A stretch of 64,000 nt of DNA from Catenulispora rubra (GTDB lineage: Bacteria; Actinomycetota; Actinomycetes; Streptomycetales; Catenulisporaceae): the NCBI RefSeq assembly GCF_015356825.1, contig NZ_JAACYW010000004.1:57132-121131 (forward strand), written 5' to 3'. Of the stretch, positions 53,105 to 61,980 are shown one piece after another. The notes under the pieces were generated by a model. It worked only from the letters and a program-made list of their open reading frames with translations. It did no database searches and had not been told where the DNA came from. Position 1 is the first letter of the stretch. Every line of letters starts with the position of its first letter. Made by a program: the position numbers and the translations under genes.

Positions 53105-56100
53105 TCAGGGTGCGAGGAAGACCAGGTTCGGCTCCTGCGACCCGACGCCCTCGTAGTAGCTCATCCGCCGGGACCCGTCGTGCAGGCCGAACAGCGGACC
53201 GATCTCACCGGCGAAGGGGTTGCCGCCGGGCTTCTCCCGGGCCTGGCCCAGATTCTGGACCGACTCGCCGTTCGACGGATACTGATACGCCTCGATGGAC
53301 GGGTAGACCGTGCCGGCGTACTGGAACGAGATGACGCCCTGCGGGCTGATGTCCAGCCCGACCCGGCCGTGAATCGAGCCGCCGAAGTTGGCGACACCGT
53401 CGGTGGCGTGCACGTTCGCGGTGAACCCGGCGTGCCCGCCGTCGCTGCCCTCCTGCCCCCACGAGGTCGTGACGGTCAGGCTGTTGAGGCTGCCGGGTCC
53501 GTTGATGTCCCGGGCCGCATGGCAGTAGAAGTCGATACAGCTCCGCTGGCCGGTCATGCTGACCTGTCCGGTGTCGGTGTTCCAGGCGATGACCACCCGG
53601 CTGCTGGCTCCCGGGTCGTCGGTGAAGCCCCGGTCGTCGCCGTGGCCGACGCCCAGGATCCGGCCCGTGGAGATGAAGAACCGGACCAGGATGATGCCGT
53701 TGCCGGGCGCGGAGGCGTCGGTGCTGATGAAGCCCTGCCGTGCTCCCTCCGGGATCTGCCCGTCGAAGAACTTCTTCAGGACGTCGGTGTAGGTCTGCCG
53801 GTTGGCCGAGGGGTTGAACGGCGCAGGCCACCAGCTTGGATAGTGGTAGGTCGAGGGGTCGTTCCCCCACCGGGAGAACGGGTGGTCGAAGATGGTGTCG
53901 CAGTATGTGTACTGGCAGTTGCCCGCATAGCCGTGGCTCTGGGCGACGTCGTAGCTGACACCCGGGTTCTGCAGCGGGTCGGCCCACCAGTCGTCCAGAC
54001 CCGTCGGGTCGCTGCTGGTCACCGGATTGTTCGCGGCGTAGGCGTAGCCGCCGAGCTGCCGCGGCGACTTGGCCTCCAGCACCGGGTCGATGCTCAGGAA
54101 GCGGCCGGTCGACGGGTCGTACTCACGCGCGCCGATGCCGACGTACCCGGTCCCGGCATCCGTCGCCTTGCCGAGATAACCGTGGGTGGCATCGGGCCAC
54201 CCGCTCGCGGCGGTTCCGCGAGCCTGGCCGAACGGCGTGTAGGCGCGCCGGGTCACGGCCTGCGTGGTGGTGTCCATGGCCAGCGTCGCGGAGGCGTTCA
54301 GGTCGGTGACGAGGTAGCTCACGCCGCCACCGGGCAGGCTGGAGCGCACCGCGATCGGGGCGCCGACGCCGCCGGAGCGGTACGTGCGGACCGCGCCGGC
54401 CACGGTCGCCGGAGTGGTCGCGGTGTTGACGACGATCTCGGTGTCGCCGGCGAACAGCGTGGTCTGCCCGGCGTCGCGGCGGATCAGCTGGTTGCCTTCG
54501 GCGTCATAGAGGTAGGAGGTGACATCCGTGCCCTGGGTCACCGACTGCAGGTGGCCCTCGTCGTCCCAGGACATGGTCTGCGACGACCCGGCCGACGGCG
54601 TCCGGCTGACCGTGTCCCCCATGGCGTCGTACGCGTACCGGATGCTGGCGGCGCCCGCGGGCCCGGTGCTGTTCTGGGCCGTCATCGTGTGCTGCTGGGG
54701 GCCGTTCGGGCAGGTCGTCGTGCAGCCGTCGACATAGGTGGTCTGGGTGTCGCCGGAGGCGCCGCCGACGGCGTGGTCGGTCTCGGAGGTCCGGTCGCCG
54801 ACCGGGTCATAGGCGTAGGACTGGTAGTAGGCGCCCGCGCCGCCGGCCAGGGCCGAGGACGTCGGCGGGTTGGCCGCGCAGCCGTCGTTCGCGGTCCACG
54901 CCGCGCTGAGCTGGACGAGCGCGTTGTAGCTGAAGCACTGCTGGTCGGTGACGGTCGTGCCGGTCTCCTGCTGCTGGTCGGTCACCGCGGTCGGGTTGCC
55001 GGAGACGTCGTATCGGTAGGACGTGTCGTCGACGGCCTGCACGGTGCCCTGGCTCTTGGAGGTCAGGACGTCGGTCAGGCGGCGGGTCTGGTCGTCGAAG
55101 GTGTTGGTGATCCAGGCCGGGTTGCTGGTCGGGCCGAGCGTCAGCTGCGCGACCTCGCCGGTGTTGGTGTAGGCGGTGCCGCCGACGTAGGTCCAGATCC
55201 CGGTCGTGGTGGTCGGGTCGCCGAGCGTGTCGTGCTTGTAGACCACGGCCTCACCGAGGAGCCCGCCGGCTTTCGGCTCGTCCTCCTCGGTGAGCGCGCC
55301 GGTGACCGGCGAGTAGGAGTAGGACACCGTGTAGGTCGTCGGCAGCGGCGCCTCGGCGTCCGGCAGTGTGATCGTCTGCCCGGTCGGCTTGCCGAGGCTG
55401 GTGAAGCCGGTGGTCGCCACGGTGTAGCCGCCGGAGACGCCCTGCACGTAGCGGGTTGAGGAGGTGGGTTGTCCGGCCTGGAGCGTGTCGTAGGTCCAGG
55501 AGGCGAACTCGAAGCCGCCCTTGGACTTGTCCGACGCCGCGAGCTTGCGGCCCTGCAGGTCGTAGGTGTAGTCGAGCTCGACGTCGCGGGAGTCCTTGCT
55601 CCAGATCTGGTTCCCGGCGTCGTCGTAGCCGTACGTCGAGGTCCCTGCGTCCGGGTCGGTCTGGCTGGTCTTGCGGCCGCGCAGGTCGTAGCCCGTGGTC
55701 CACTTCTGGCCGTCGGGGCCGGTGACGGTCTGGGTCATCCCGGCGGCGGTGTACGAGTACTTCGTCTGGTTGACCGTGCCTCCGGTCACCGTGAACCCGG
55801 CCGCCGTGCTGCCGCTGAGCGTCGGCGCCGCGGTGTACTGGTCGAGCTCCGTGGTCTTGCCGCGGGCGTTGGTGTACGTGGTCTGCGTCACCGCCCCGGC
55901 CGGCTCGACGACCGTGGTGCGGTCGCCGGCGTAGGCGGTGCTGGTCGCGGAGGTCTTGGCGCCCAGGTGCTCCTCGGTGACCAGGTCGGCGCGGCCGAGC
56001 GCGTCGTAGTCGGTGACGACGGTGCTGGGCAGGTACTTCTGGGCGACCGAGGCCAGCAGCGGCGACGGCGAGCCGCTCACCGCGTAGTCCTTGTCGCTCA

Positions 56101-59100
56101 GGACCGCCCAGCCGTGCGAGTCGTACTGCGTGTCGGTGACCAGCGTCGAGCCGTTCTCGGCGGTGACCTGGGTCTGCCGCACCCGGCCCATCGCGTCGGA
56201 CAGCGCCTCGGACACCGTGTACGACCCGTTGTCCAGCAGCGACTCCGTGGTCACGACGGACGGCGAGGTGCTCGAGAGCTGGTACGTGTAGACGGTGTTC
56301 GCGGCCTGCCTGGCGCTCTTGGATTCGTTGGGCTGCCACACGGCCGTGGTGCGGCCGAGCTCGTCGTAGGTGATGTCGGTCTTCAGCCCGGCGACGTCGA
56401 CCTTCTCGATCGGCAGCGCCCGGGCGGCGTCGAACAGTGTGGTCGAGGTCTGATAGGTCGGCGACGTACCCGCCGTGACCTGGGTGCTGACCTGGATCTT
56501 CGTCGGCAGGGCGCCGGAGGCTGGCGTGTAGCTCGTGGTCGTGGTCTGCGCCAGGCTCACTCCGCCGGGTGCGGTCGAGGAGGGCGTGCGCACCCGGGTG
56601 AGGATCCGGCCGTACTGGTCGTAGGTGGCGGTGGAACCGGCGACGAAGGCGCTCGCCGTCGGCCCGGACGCGGCCGAGGCCTGGTCGGTCTCGGTGGCGT
56701 CACCGGTCGTGGGCGCGGTGCCGCCGGAGGCGCCGTTCCAGGTGAAGGCGTTGCCGTCGTACGCGGTCCGGGAGTCGGAGATCAGCGTGCCGGTCTGGGG
56801 GGCGTTGGCCGCGGTGCAGTCCTGGGCGCTCTTGACGGCCTCGGCGGCGAACGCCAGGCCCTTCGCCGTGTTCACCGCGTAACGGGACCAGGAGCACTGC
56901 GCGACGTTGGCCGGATCGGAGACGTCGCCGCGGTCGTCGGTCTGGAGCAGCAGGCCCGTGGTGGGCTGGTTGAGGGCGGTGTCGTAGAACTGGTCGGTCT
57001 CGGTGGCGCGCCAGCCGCCGGTGACGGCCTGCCGGACGTGGGTGGCCGCGGTGCGGACCATCTGTGCCGTGAGGTCGGGCAGGCCGGTGCGGGCGCGGGT
57101 CGCCGTCGGACCGATGATCGTCGGCACGGTGACCGTCGCCTGGTTCAGCACGCCGCCGACGGCGGTGTCGCCGGTGTAGGCGTCCTGCTCGAAGACCTGC
57201 CCGGACAAGGCGTCGGAATCCTTCACCGAGTAGGCGCCGTCGGTCGAGGAGACTGTGACAGACCTCTTACCTCCGCCTGGCTGCGTGTCGCCGTCCATGC
57301 CGCGCAGATACGTGCTGATCGACAGTGAGGCCTGGTCGTACACCTTCTGCCCGTCGGTGAGGTGGAAGACGTTGGTGTCACCGGTGCGGGTCTCCACCGA
57401 GGCGTAGCCACGGAACTGGCCGTAGGTGCGGTTCGCGGCCTTGACCACTTCGTTGTCGTCGTAGTGCCAGGCCGCGCCGCCGTCGTACTTGTAGGTCGTG
57501 AGCAGCTCCGGCTGGGTGTTGTCCGGATTGATGTTGTGCTGATCCGTGGTCAGCACACTGTGCACCCGGTATTTGTAGAACCAGTCCAGCTCCGGGGCGA
57601 CGGCGCCCGGTGGCGTCCAGGACACCGGGAAACACGGCAGGGTGTTGGTCGACGGGTCCGCGGGCACGTTGCTCTTCGTGCAGGTGGTCGGGTCGTAGGT
57701 GACCGTGGTCTGGGCCCCGGTGTCCGAGGTGACGGTGTTGATGCGGTCGTGGTACATCACCGGCAGCGAGGGGACCGTCCCGATCCGGTTGGGCAGCTGA
57801 AACGGCGGATCGAAGGAGGTCGGCGGGTTCGGCGGGGTGTTCGCGCCGCCGCCGCCGGTGTCCAGACCGGTGCGCTGGATCGAGTCCAGCCACAGGGTCG
57901 GGGCGTGGTCGCCGCCGTCGGGGAACGACTGCGCGAAGGAGTACTTGTCAACCTGCTGTGTCGCTCCGTTGACCTGCACCTGGGTGGTGATGGAGGTCAA
58001 CCGCTCGCGGGACCAGAAGCTGGGGCCGTGGTTCGCGCAGGAGACGCCCTGGGCACAGTTCAGATCGATCGGCACATCGGGCCAGTAGGCGGCGTTCGCC
58101 GTCGTGAACTGCGCATCCGTGCACTTGTTGCCGGCCGGCGACCCGGCGATACAGCGCTCTGCGACGCTGAACAGCACCTGCTCCGGCGCGGTCCCGGCGT
58201 ACACGGTCGAGGCGGTCATGCCGTAGTCGATGCGGGTGAGATAGCCGCCGCGGTTGTAGGCCACGCCGGTGTTCTTCATGTCGGCGCCGTAGTAGTTGGT
58301 CTCCGGCTGGTAGTAGTAGGCGGTGGCGTTGTTGTGCAGGTCCACCACGTAGTCCAGGTTCCAGCGCCAGCCCTGCAGGCACGAGGAGGCCGCGAACGTC
58401 GAGGCATGGCAGGGATCGCCGTCGTGCGCCCCGTACACCGGAACCGTCCACGCCGACTGCGTGGTCTGGTCGTTGCCGGCGAAGCCGGGCAGCTGGTTCA
58501 TCCCGAAGTAGAACTGGACGCCGTTCTCGGTCACGCGCCAGTACTCGCCGTCATGGGTCCCGTTGACGCCGCCGGTCAGCTGCTCGATCTTCTCGGTCCC
58601 GGAGTCGGTGGCCGCGTGGAAGGTCTTGGTGGCGTCGTCATAGACGACCTGCGTCGACTGCCCGTTCAGCGACAGGGTGAGAACCTGCCCGGCCCAGCAA
58701 TTGTCACCGGAGTACTGCGGCGCGCCGGACGACGAATCGTCGGTGCAGCTCTTGTACGTGCGCTCGATGTAGCCCTCGGGAGAGCTCCAGCCGTCGCCGA
58801 GCCAGGAGGACTGGTTGTTGGTGCCCTCGGTACGGCCGTCCTGGCTGGAGGAGTCGTAGTCCAGGGAGATCGACGGCGTGGGCCCGGCGATCGCAGGCGG
58901 CACCTGAATCGGATAGGTGTAGTTGAACGAACCGGTGTTGCCGCCGACCGACCACGAGCCCGTCGGCGAAAGCGACGAGGCGGCGTAGGTGCCAGAGGAT
59001 CCGCCGGTACCGGAGGTCGCGGCGAGCACCGTCCCCTGCGGCGTGAGCGCGACGTCAGCGGCCAGCGGCGACCCCCCGACCGGCGCGAGCGGCTGCTGCC

Positions 59101-59809
59101 GCTGGCACGCGGCGACGCCGGGAGTCGTCACCGCGCACGCCGGCATCTGGACCAGACGAAGCCGCGCGGCGTAATCCCCGCCGAACGCCGCCACGAACGA
59201 CGACGGGTCGACGGAAACGCCGACCGGCCCACTCCCGGACGTCGGAGTGAGGGAGAACAGGATGCCGTGAACGCCGGCGGCTTGCGCGGTGCTCTGGTCG
59301 GTCAGCGTGACCCGGGCCCCGGCAGGCCGGGCGCCGGAAGCACCCGAGGCGTTCGAGGCGTCCGAGGCGTCCGAGGCGTCCGAGGCGTCCGAGGCGTCCG
59401 CAAATGCAGACTTCTGCGATGCCCCACCGGAAACGGCGGCGACCCGGCCGATCGAGACCGGCGACGTACCCGCACGGACCAGATCGGTCCTCGCCGAGCC
59501 GGCACCAGCCGCCGTCTTATCGCCCGTCGCATTCCCACCGCTCGCCGCGCCGGCGAAATCCGCGACCGCGGTCCCGGCACCGGGCAGCTTGGAGGCAACC
59601 GTGGGGTCGTAGAGCCCTGCCGGACTCGGAGTCTTGAGCGGGACCGGCTGCACCAGCGTGTGCGGCAGCACCCGCCCCAGGTCCGCCACGGGCGGCCGCG
59701 CCTTCGCGGGCATCCCAGCGGCCCCCGCGCTCGCAACGACCGCCGTCATCGAGGCAACCAGACTCAGGGAACTGACTATCAGGATTCCGCTACGCAGATA
59801 CCGACTCAC
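53105..59809 (-). CDS. RHS-repeat giant secreted protein with unknown C-terminal domain
   Basis: A 2,234-residue protein starting at GTG 59809 (GGGAGGG upstream) with a signal peptide (VSRYLRSGILIVSSLSLVAS). A Ser/Asp repeat (about 137-155) lies in a low-complexity head. Then come a SpvB/TcB-like entry (IAGPTPSISLDYDSSSQDG), many YD/RHS repeats (YTYDLQGRKLAASD, YGYDDAGNQIW, YLYDAEGNQLIRRD) and the RHS core end RFLSIDPVLEAKSP with YAYAANNPVTSSDPTG at about 1,900-1,936. The final 298 residues form a variable tail (LDDWWADPLQNPG..., CIDFYCHAARDINGPGS, YYEGVGSQEPN). In RHS proteins the shell encloses the tail, which may be a toxin or other effector. No toxin motif or immunity gene is recognised. 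Confidence 0.87.
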   Translation of the reverse strand: MSRYLRSGILIVSSLSLVASMTAVVASAGAAGMPAKARPPVADLGRVLPHTLVQPVPLKTPSPAGLYDPTVASKLPGAGTAVADFAGAASGGNATGDKTAAGAGSARTDLVRAGTSPVSIGRVAAVSGGASQKSAFADASDASDASDASDASNASGASGARPAGARVTLTDQSTAQAAGVHGILFSLTPTSGSGPVGVSVDPSSFVAAFGGDYAARLRLVQMPACAVTTPGVAACQRQQPLAPVGGSPLAADVALTPQGTVLAATSGTGGSSGTYAASSLSPTGSWSVGGNTGSFNYTYPIQVPPAIAGPTPSISLDYDSSSQDGRTEGTNNQSSWLGDGWSSPEGYIERTYKSCTDDSSSGAPQYSGDNCWAGQVLTLSLNGQSTQVVYDDATKTFHAATDSGTEKIEQLTGGVNGTHDGEYWRVTENGVQFYFGMNQLPGFAGNDQTTQSAWTVPVYGAHDGDPCHASTFAASSCLQGWRWNLDYVVDLHNNATAYYYQPETNYYGADMKNTGVAYNRGGYLTRIDYGMTASTVYAGTAPEQVLFSVAERCIAGSPAGNKCTDAQFTTANAAYWPDVPIDLNCAQGVSCANHGPSFWSRERLTSITTQVQVNGATQQVDKYSFAQSFPDGGDHAPTLWLDSIQRTGLDTGGGGANTPPNPPTSFDPPFQLPNRIGTVPSLPVMYHDRINTVTSDTGAQTTVTYDPTTCTKSNVPADPSTNTLPCFPVSWTPPGAVAPELDWFYKYRVHSVLTTDQHNINPDNTQPELLTTYKYDGGAAWHYDDNEVVKAANRTYGQFRGYASVETRTGDTNVFHLTDGQKVYDQASLSISTYLRGMDGDTQPGGGKRSVTVSSTDGAYSVKDSDALSGQVFEQDAYTGDTAVGGVLNQATVTVPTIIGPTATRARTGLPDLTAQMVRTAATHVRQAVTGGWRATETDQFYDTALNQPTTGLLLQTDDRGDVSDPANVAQCSWSRYAVNTAKGLAFAAEAVKSAQDCTAANAPQTGTLISDSRTAYDGNAFTWNGASGGTAPTTGDATETDQASAASGPTASAFVAGSTATYDQYGRILTRVRTPSSTAPGGVSLAQTTTTSYTPASGALPTKIQVSTQVTAGTSPTYQTSTTLFDAARALPIEKVDVAGLKTDITYDELGRTTAVWQPNESKSARQAANTVYTYQLSSTSPSVVTTESLLDNGSYTVSEALSDAMGRVRQTQVTAENGSTLVTDTQYDSHGWAVLSDKDYAVSGSPSPLLASVAQKYLPSTVVTDYDALGRADLVTEEHLGAKTSATSTAYAGDRTTVVEPAGAVTQTTYTNARGKTTELDQYTAAPTLSGSTAAGFTVTGGTVNQTKYSYTAAGMTQTVTGPDGQKWTTGYDLRGRKTSQTDPDAGTSTYGYDDAGNQIWSKDSRDVELDYTYDLQGRKLAASDKSKGGFEFASWTYDTLQAGQPTSSTRYVQGVSGGYTVATTGFTSLGKPTGQTITLPDAEAPLPTTYTVSYSYSPVTGALTEEDEPKAGGLLGEAVVYKHDTLGDPTTTTGIWTYVGGTAYTNTGEVAQLTLGPTSNPAWITNTFDDQTRRLTDVLTSKSQGTVQAVDDTSYRYDVSGNPTAVTDQQQETGTTVTDQQCFSYNALVQLSAAWTANDGCAANPPTSSALAGGAGAYYQSYAYDPVGDRTSETDHAVGGASGDTQTTYVDGCTTTCPNGPQQHTMTAQNSTGPAGAASIRYAYDAMGDTVSRTPSAGSSQTMSWDDEGHLQSVTQGTDVTSYLYDAEGNQLIRRDAGQTTLFAGDTEIVVNTATTPATVAGAVRTYRSGGVGAPIAVRSSLPGGGVSYLVTDLNASATLAMDTTTQAVTRRAYTPFGQARGTAASGWPDATHGYLGKATDAGTGYVGIGAREYDPSTGRFLSIDPVLEAKSPRQLGGYAYAANNPVTSSDPTGLDDWWADPLQNPGVSYDVAQSHGYAGNCQYTYCDTIFDHPFSRWGNDPSTYHYPSWWPAPFNPSANRQTYTDVLKKFFDGQIPEGARQGFISTDASAPGNGIILVRFFISTGRILGVGHGDDRGFTDDPGASSRVVIAWNTDTGQVSMTGQRSCIDFYCHAARDINGPGSLNSLTVTTSWGQEGSDGGHAGFTANVHATDGVANFGGSIHGRVGLDISPQGVISFQYAGTVYPSIEAYQYPSNGESVQNLGQAREKPGGNPFAGEIGPLFGLHDGSRRMSYYEGVGSQEPNLVFLAP
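59346..59399. repeat. Six tandem 9-bp units (GAGGCGTCC) inside the RHS gene
   Basis: Five exact GAGGCGTCC units follow a variant unit with TTC. On the coding strand each unit encodes Asp-Ala-Ser, giving a (DAS)n stretch near residues 137-155 of the RHS protein. The array is multiple-of-three and exported-linker-like, so copy number can vary without changing frame. Confidence 0.85.
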
Positions 59810-60176
59810 GACCCACCCTCCCTTGCCGAGCAGCACCTGTGTCAGGAGCCTGACTGCATGCTCGCAGCGACGGCTGGGCCCGGCACAGGGCCGCAACCGG
59901 ATGTGGGATGAATGTGGGACGGCCACGAGGAGGGCGAGAAGGTCCGCTCATCGTGCGAAGGGGCTGTTTCCGTCGTTTCAGGCCATGCGTGGCGGCCGGG
60001 AAGGTGAACCGGGCCATGCCGGTGTGCGCGGTGGCGGTCAGCTCGGTCTTGACCGGGGTGGAGCCGGTCGTCGCCGTGTAGTAGCCGGCGGTGCTGGTGC
60101 CCGCGGCCGCAGCCGCAGTGAGTATGGCGGCGGCTATGGAGCGAAACAGGGGTTTGTGTTTGTGGCTGGTCATCAT
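59790..60176 (-). CDS. Possible small secreted protein, 128 residues
   Basis: The ATG at 60176 or 60173 follows AGAAGAGA. The first 60 residues look real: a basic head (MTSHKHKPLFRS), a hydrophobic alanine core and a Thr/Ser-rich mature part. The second half is Arg/Pro-rich and reads across the RHS gene leader, unlike a natural protein. It may be a truncated gene of which only the signal peptide region remains. Function unknown. Together with 60177-60303 it fills the gap between the RHS and GH16 genes; a CCTCCC/GGGAGG hairpin at 60246-60262 may end GH16 transcription. Confidence 0.35.
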   Translation of the reverse strand: MMTSHKHKPLFRSIAAAILTAAAAAGTSTAGYYTATTGSTPVKTELTATAHTGMARFTFPAATHGLKRRKQPLRTMSGPSRPPRGRPTFIPHPVAALCRAQPSLRACSQAPDTGAARQGRVGRESVSA

Positions 60177-60303
60177 TCTCTTCTCACGCCAGAAGGTGGA
60201 TTACAGCGCTTCGTGATCGGCGCTTGAGGACTGTCAGAAGCCGCGCCTCCCGCCACGGGAGGAACCGGCAGGGGACGCACCGGCGGATCGGGTCACATCC
60301 GGA

Positions 60304-61458
60304 TCAGGATGCGGGCTGCCAGGCTCGGACGTAGGCGACCTTCATCTCCCCCGCCGTGCCGGTGGTGGTCGTGGCGCCGGAGTCGTTCGCCGACGCGAGG
60401 TCGAGGACGATGTACTGCGGCGATGCGGTGTTCAGGTACTCGCTGCCGACCTCGGTGCCGTCGTAGTAGAACACGACGGTGCCGTCGGCTTGCCAGTCCG
60501 CTCCGTACGTGTGCCAACCGGTGTGGTCCCCGGTGGGGCAACCGCCTGCCGCCTGCGGGTTGGCCGGGGTGCCCCAGTGGATGTGATAGCACGCAGAGCC
60601 GTCCAGGCCCTCCATGGCGTCGATCTCGCCGTTCGACGGCCAAGGGTCCTGCCCGTCGAGCCAGAACGCCGGCCAGTTGGTGATCCCCTTGGAGCCGGGC
60701 GAGGCGTAGACCTCCGCCTCAACGGCGTCACCGGGAGACAACGTGACCGGGTTGGTCGCGTATCCCGGGCCGGTGCTGACGATGCCGCCGGTCAACGCCG
60801 ACGACGACCCGTCGCAGGCTTCGTTGAGCTCCTGCAGGACGAGTTCACCCCCGGTGATCTGCTGGGTGGGCCCGGTGGAGCACCACGTGTTGTTCGCGCT
60901 CCCCCACCTGCCGAACGGCGAGACGGTGGACCAGTTGTGGTCGTTCGCCAGCGAGCCCTCATCGAACTCGTCGTCGAAGGTGCTGTTCCAGCTGCCGGGG
61001 ATGCCGGCCGGCGCGGCACCGGCGGGTGGCTTCACCAGGAAGGTCTTCGACGGCAGATTGGTCCAGACCCCGCCGACCTCGTACGCGCCGAAGTAGGTGT
61101 ACGTGCCGGCCGGGAACGTCTCCGCGTTCGGCTGGAAGGTCAGTTTCGACGTGGTCAGCGTGACCGCCTCGGCACCGGTGAAGTCGTAGCCGGCACCACC
61201 GGAAGACCGGACGGCGACGGTCAGCGCCTGCACCGGCAGTGTGCCGGAAGCGTGGACCACCAGGGTGGCCCGCACGCTGCTGGATGTCGCCGGCGCGGAC
61301 GGGTTGATCGACAGCGAGTCCTCGGTCACGGTCACCGAGGCCGCCGAGGCCGCCGAGGCCGGAGGGGCGCCGAAGCCGCCGACCGCCAAAGCCGCGACAA
61401 AGGCCACGGCGGCCAGCCGATTGGTCGCGTTCGATCGCCGAAGTGCTTGCCCTGTCAA
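60304..61458 (-). CDS. Secreted GH16-family glycoside hydrolase
   Basis: A 384-residue exported enzyme, probably a beta-glucanase (laminarinase-like). TTG 61458 is chosen because AGGAG stands 7 bases before it and it opens a proper signal peptide (MTGQALRRSNATNRLAAVAF... to PPASAASA). A beta-sandwich module of about 95 residues (VTVTEDSLSINPSAP...) precedes the catalytic domain (about 145-384). This has FDDEFDEGSLANDHNW, the active-site motif WPSNGEIDAMEG (ExDxxE, nucleophile and acid/base Glu near 274-280) and GWHTYGADWQADG. An in-frame ATG at 61710 would add an unrelated hydrophobic leader and is less likely. Confidence 0.9.
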   Translation of the reverse strand: MTGQALRRSNATNRLAAVAFVAALAVGGFGAPPASAASAASVTVTEDSLSINPSAPATSSSVRATLVVHASGTLPVQALTVAVRSSGGAGYDFTGAEAVTLTTSKLTFQPNAETFPAGTYTYFGAYEVGGVWTNLPSKTFLVKPPAGAAPAGIPGSWNSTFDDEFDEGSLANDHNWSTVSPFGRWGSANNTWCSTGPTQQITGGELVLQELNEACDGSSSALTGGIVSTGPGYATNPVTLSPGDAVEAEVYASPGSKGITNWPAFWLDGQDPWPSNGEIDAMEGLDGSACYHIHWGTPANPQAAGGCPTGDHTGWHTYGADWQADGTVVFYYDGTEVGSEYLNTASPQYIVLDLASANDSGATTTTGTAGEMKVAYVRAWQPAS

Positions 61459-61980
61459 GTCATTGCTCCTGCCGTTCGATGGTGCTCGCGAGCGCTCGTT
61501 CGTGGTGCCGCGCCGATGCGGCGGTGGTGGTGGTGGTGGATGGCAGCCGGTCAGCTGTGCGGAGCCGCCAGGCTCACGGCTCGGCCCTGTCGGCCGGGGC
61601 GAACCCGTTCCGCCCGGGCCACGCGCCGTCGGCCGGACGCCCGCGGCAGCGGCAGCGGCCGCCGCGATAACGCCGACCGTCACCAGCAGCATATATTGCA
61701 AGCTTGGCAAGATGTTGAGTAAATGGACGCTCCTGATCGCTTGTCGGTGGTACAGCGGTCATTGCCTGACAGGAGTGATAGGGCGTTCCTCGACTACTCC
61801 GGAGGCCGCGCCGATCGGATCCGTATACGCCGTGAACGAGTATGCCGCCGGCGAGTGTCAACGCCGTAAGACCGCCTAAGATCGCCGTAACAGACAACCC
61901 GCCGACTCCACACCCTGACAAACCCCCGTGCCGGTAGGGTCGGGCTTGAAGAACCTCATCCAGCCTGCGGGGGAACGTCG
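61459..61980. promoter_or_regulatory. GH16/SARP divergent region with operator-like TTGCAAGCTTGGCAA
   Basis: No gene is secure here. TTGCAAGCTTGGCAA at 61696-61710 is a near-palindrome (TTGC.AAGC/GCTTGGCAA), similar in style to LacI-family sugar-repressor sites that govern glycosidase genes in actinomycetes. It lies in an AT-richer patch (61690-61730), 238 bases or more upstream of the GH16 TTG. A regulator gene is not visible nearby. GGGGGAAC before 61981 serves the SARP gene. Confidence 0.4.

Noticed and set aside
55469..59911. Very long plus-strand frames of 619 and 849 codons
   Set aside because: They mirror the RHS gene and are Gly/Arg/Val-rich without domains. The minus frame has signal peptide, RHS repeats and the core motif.
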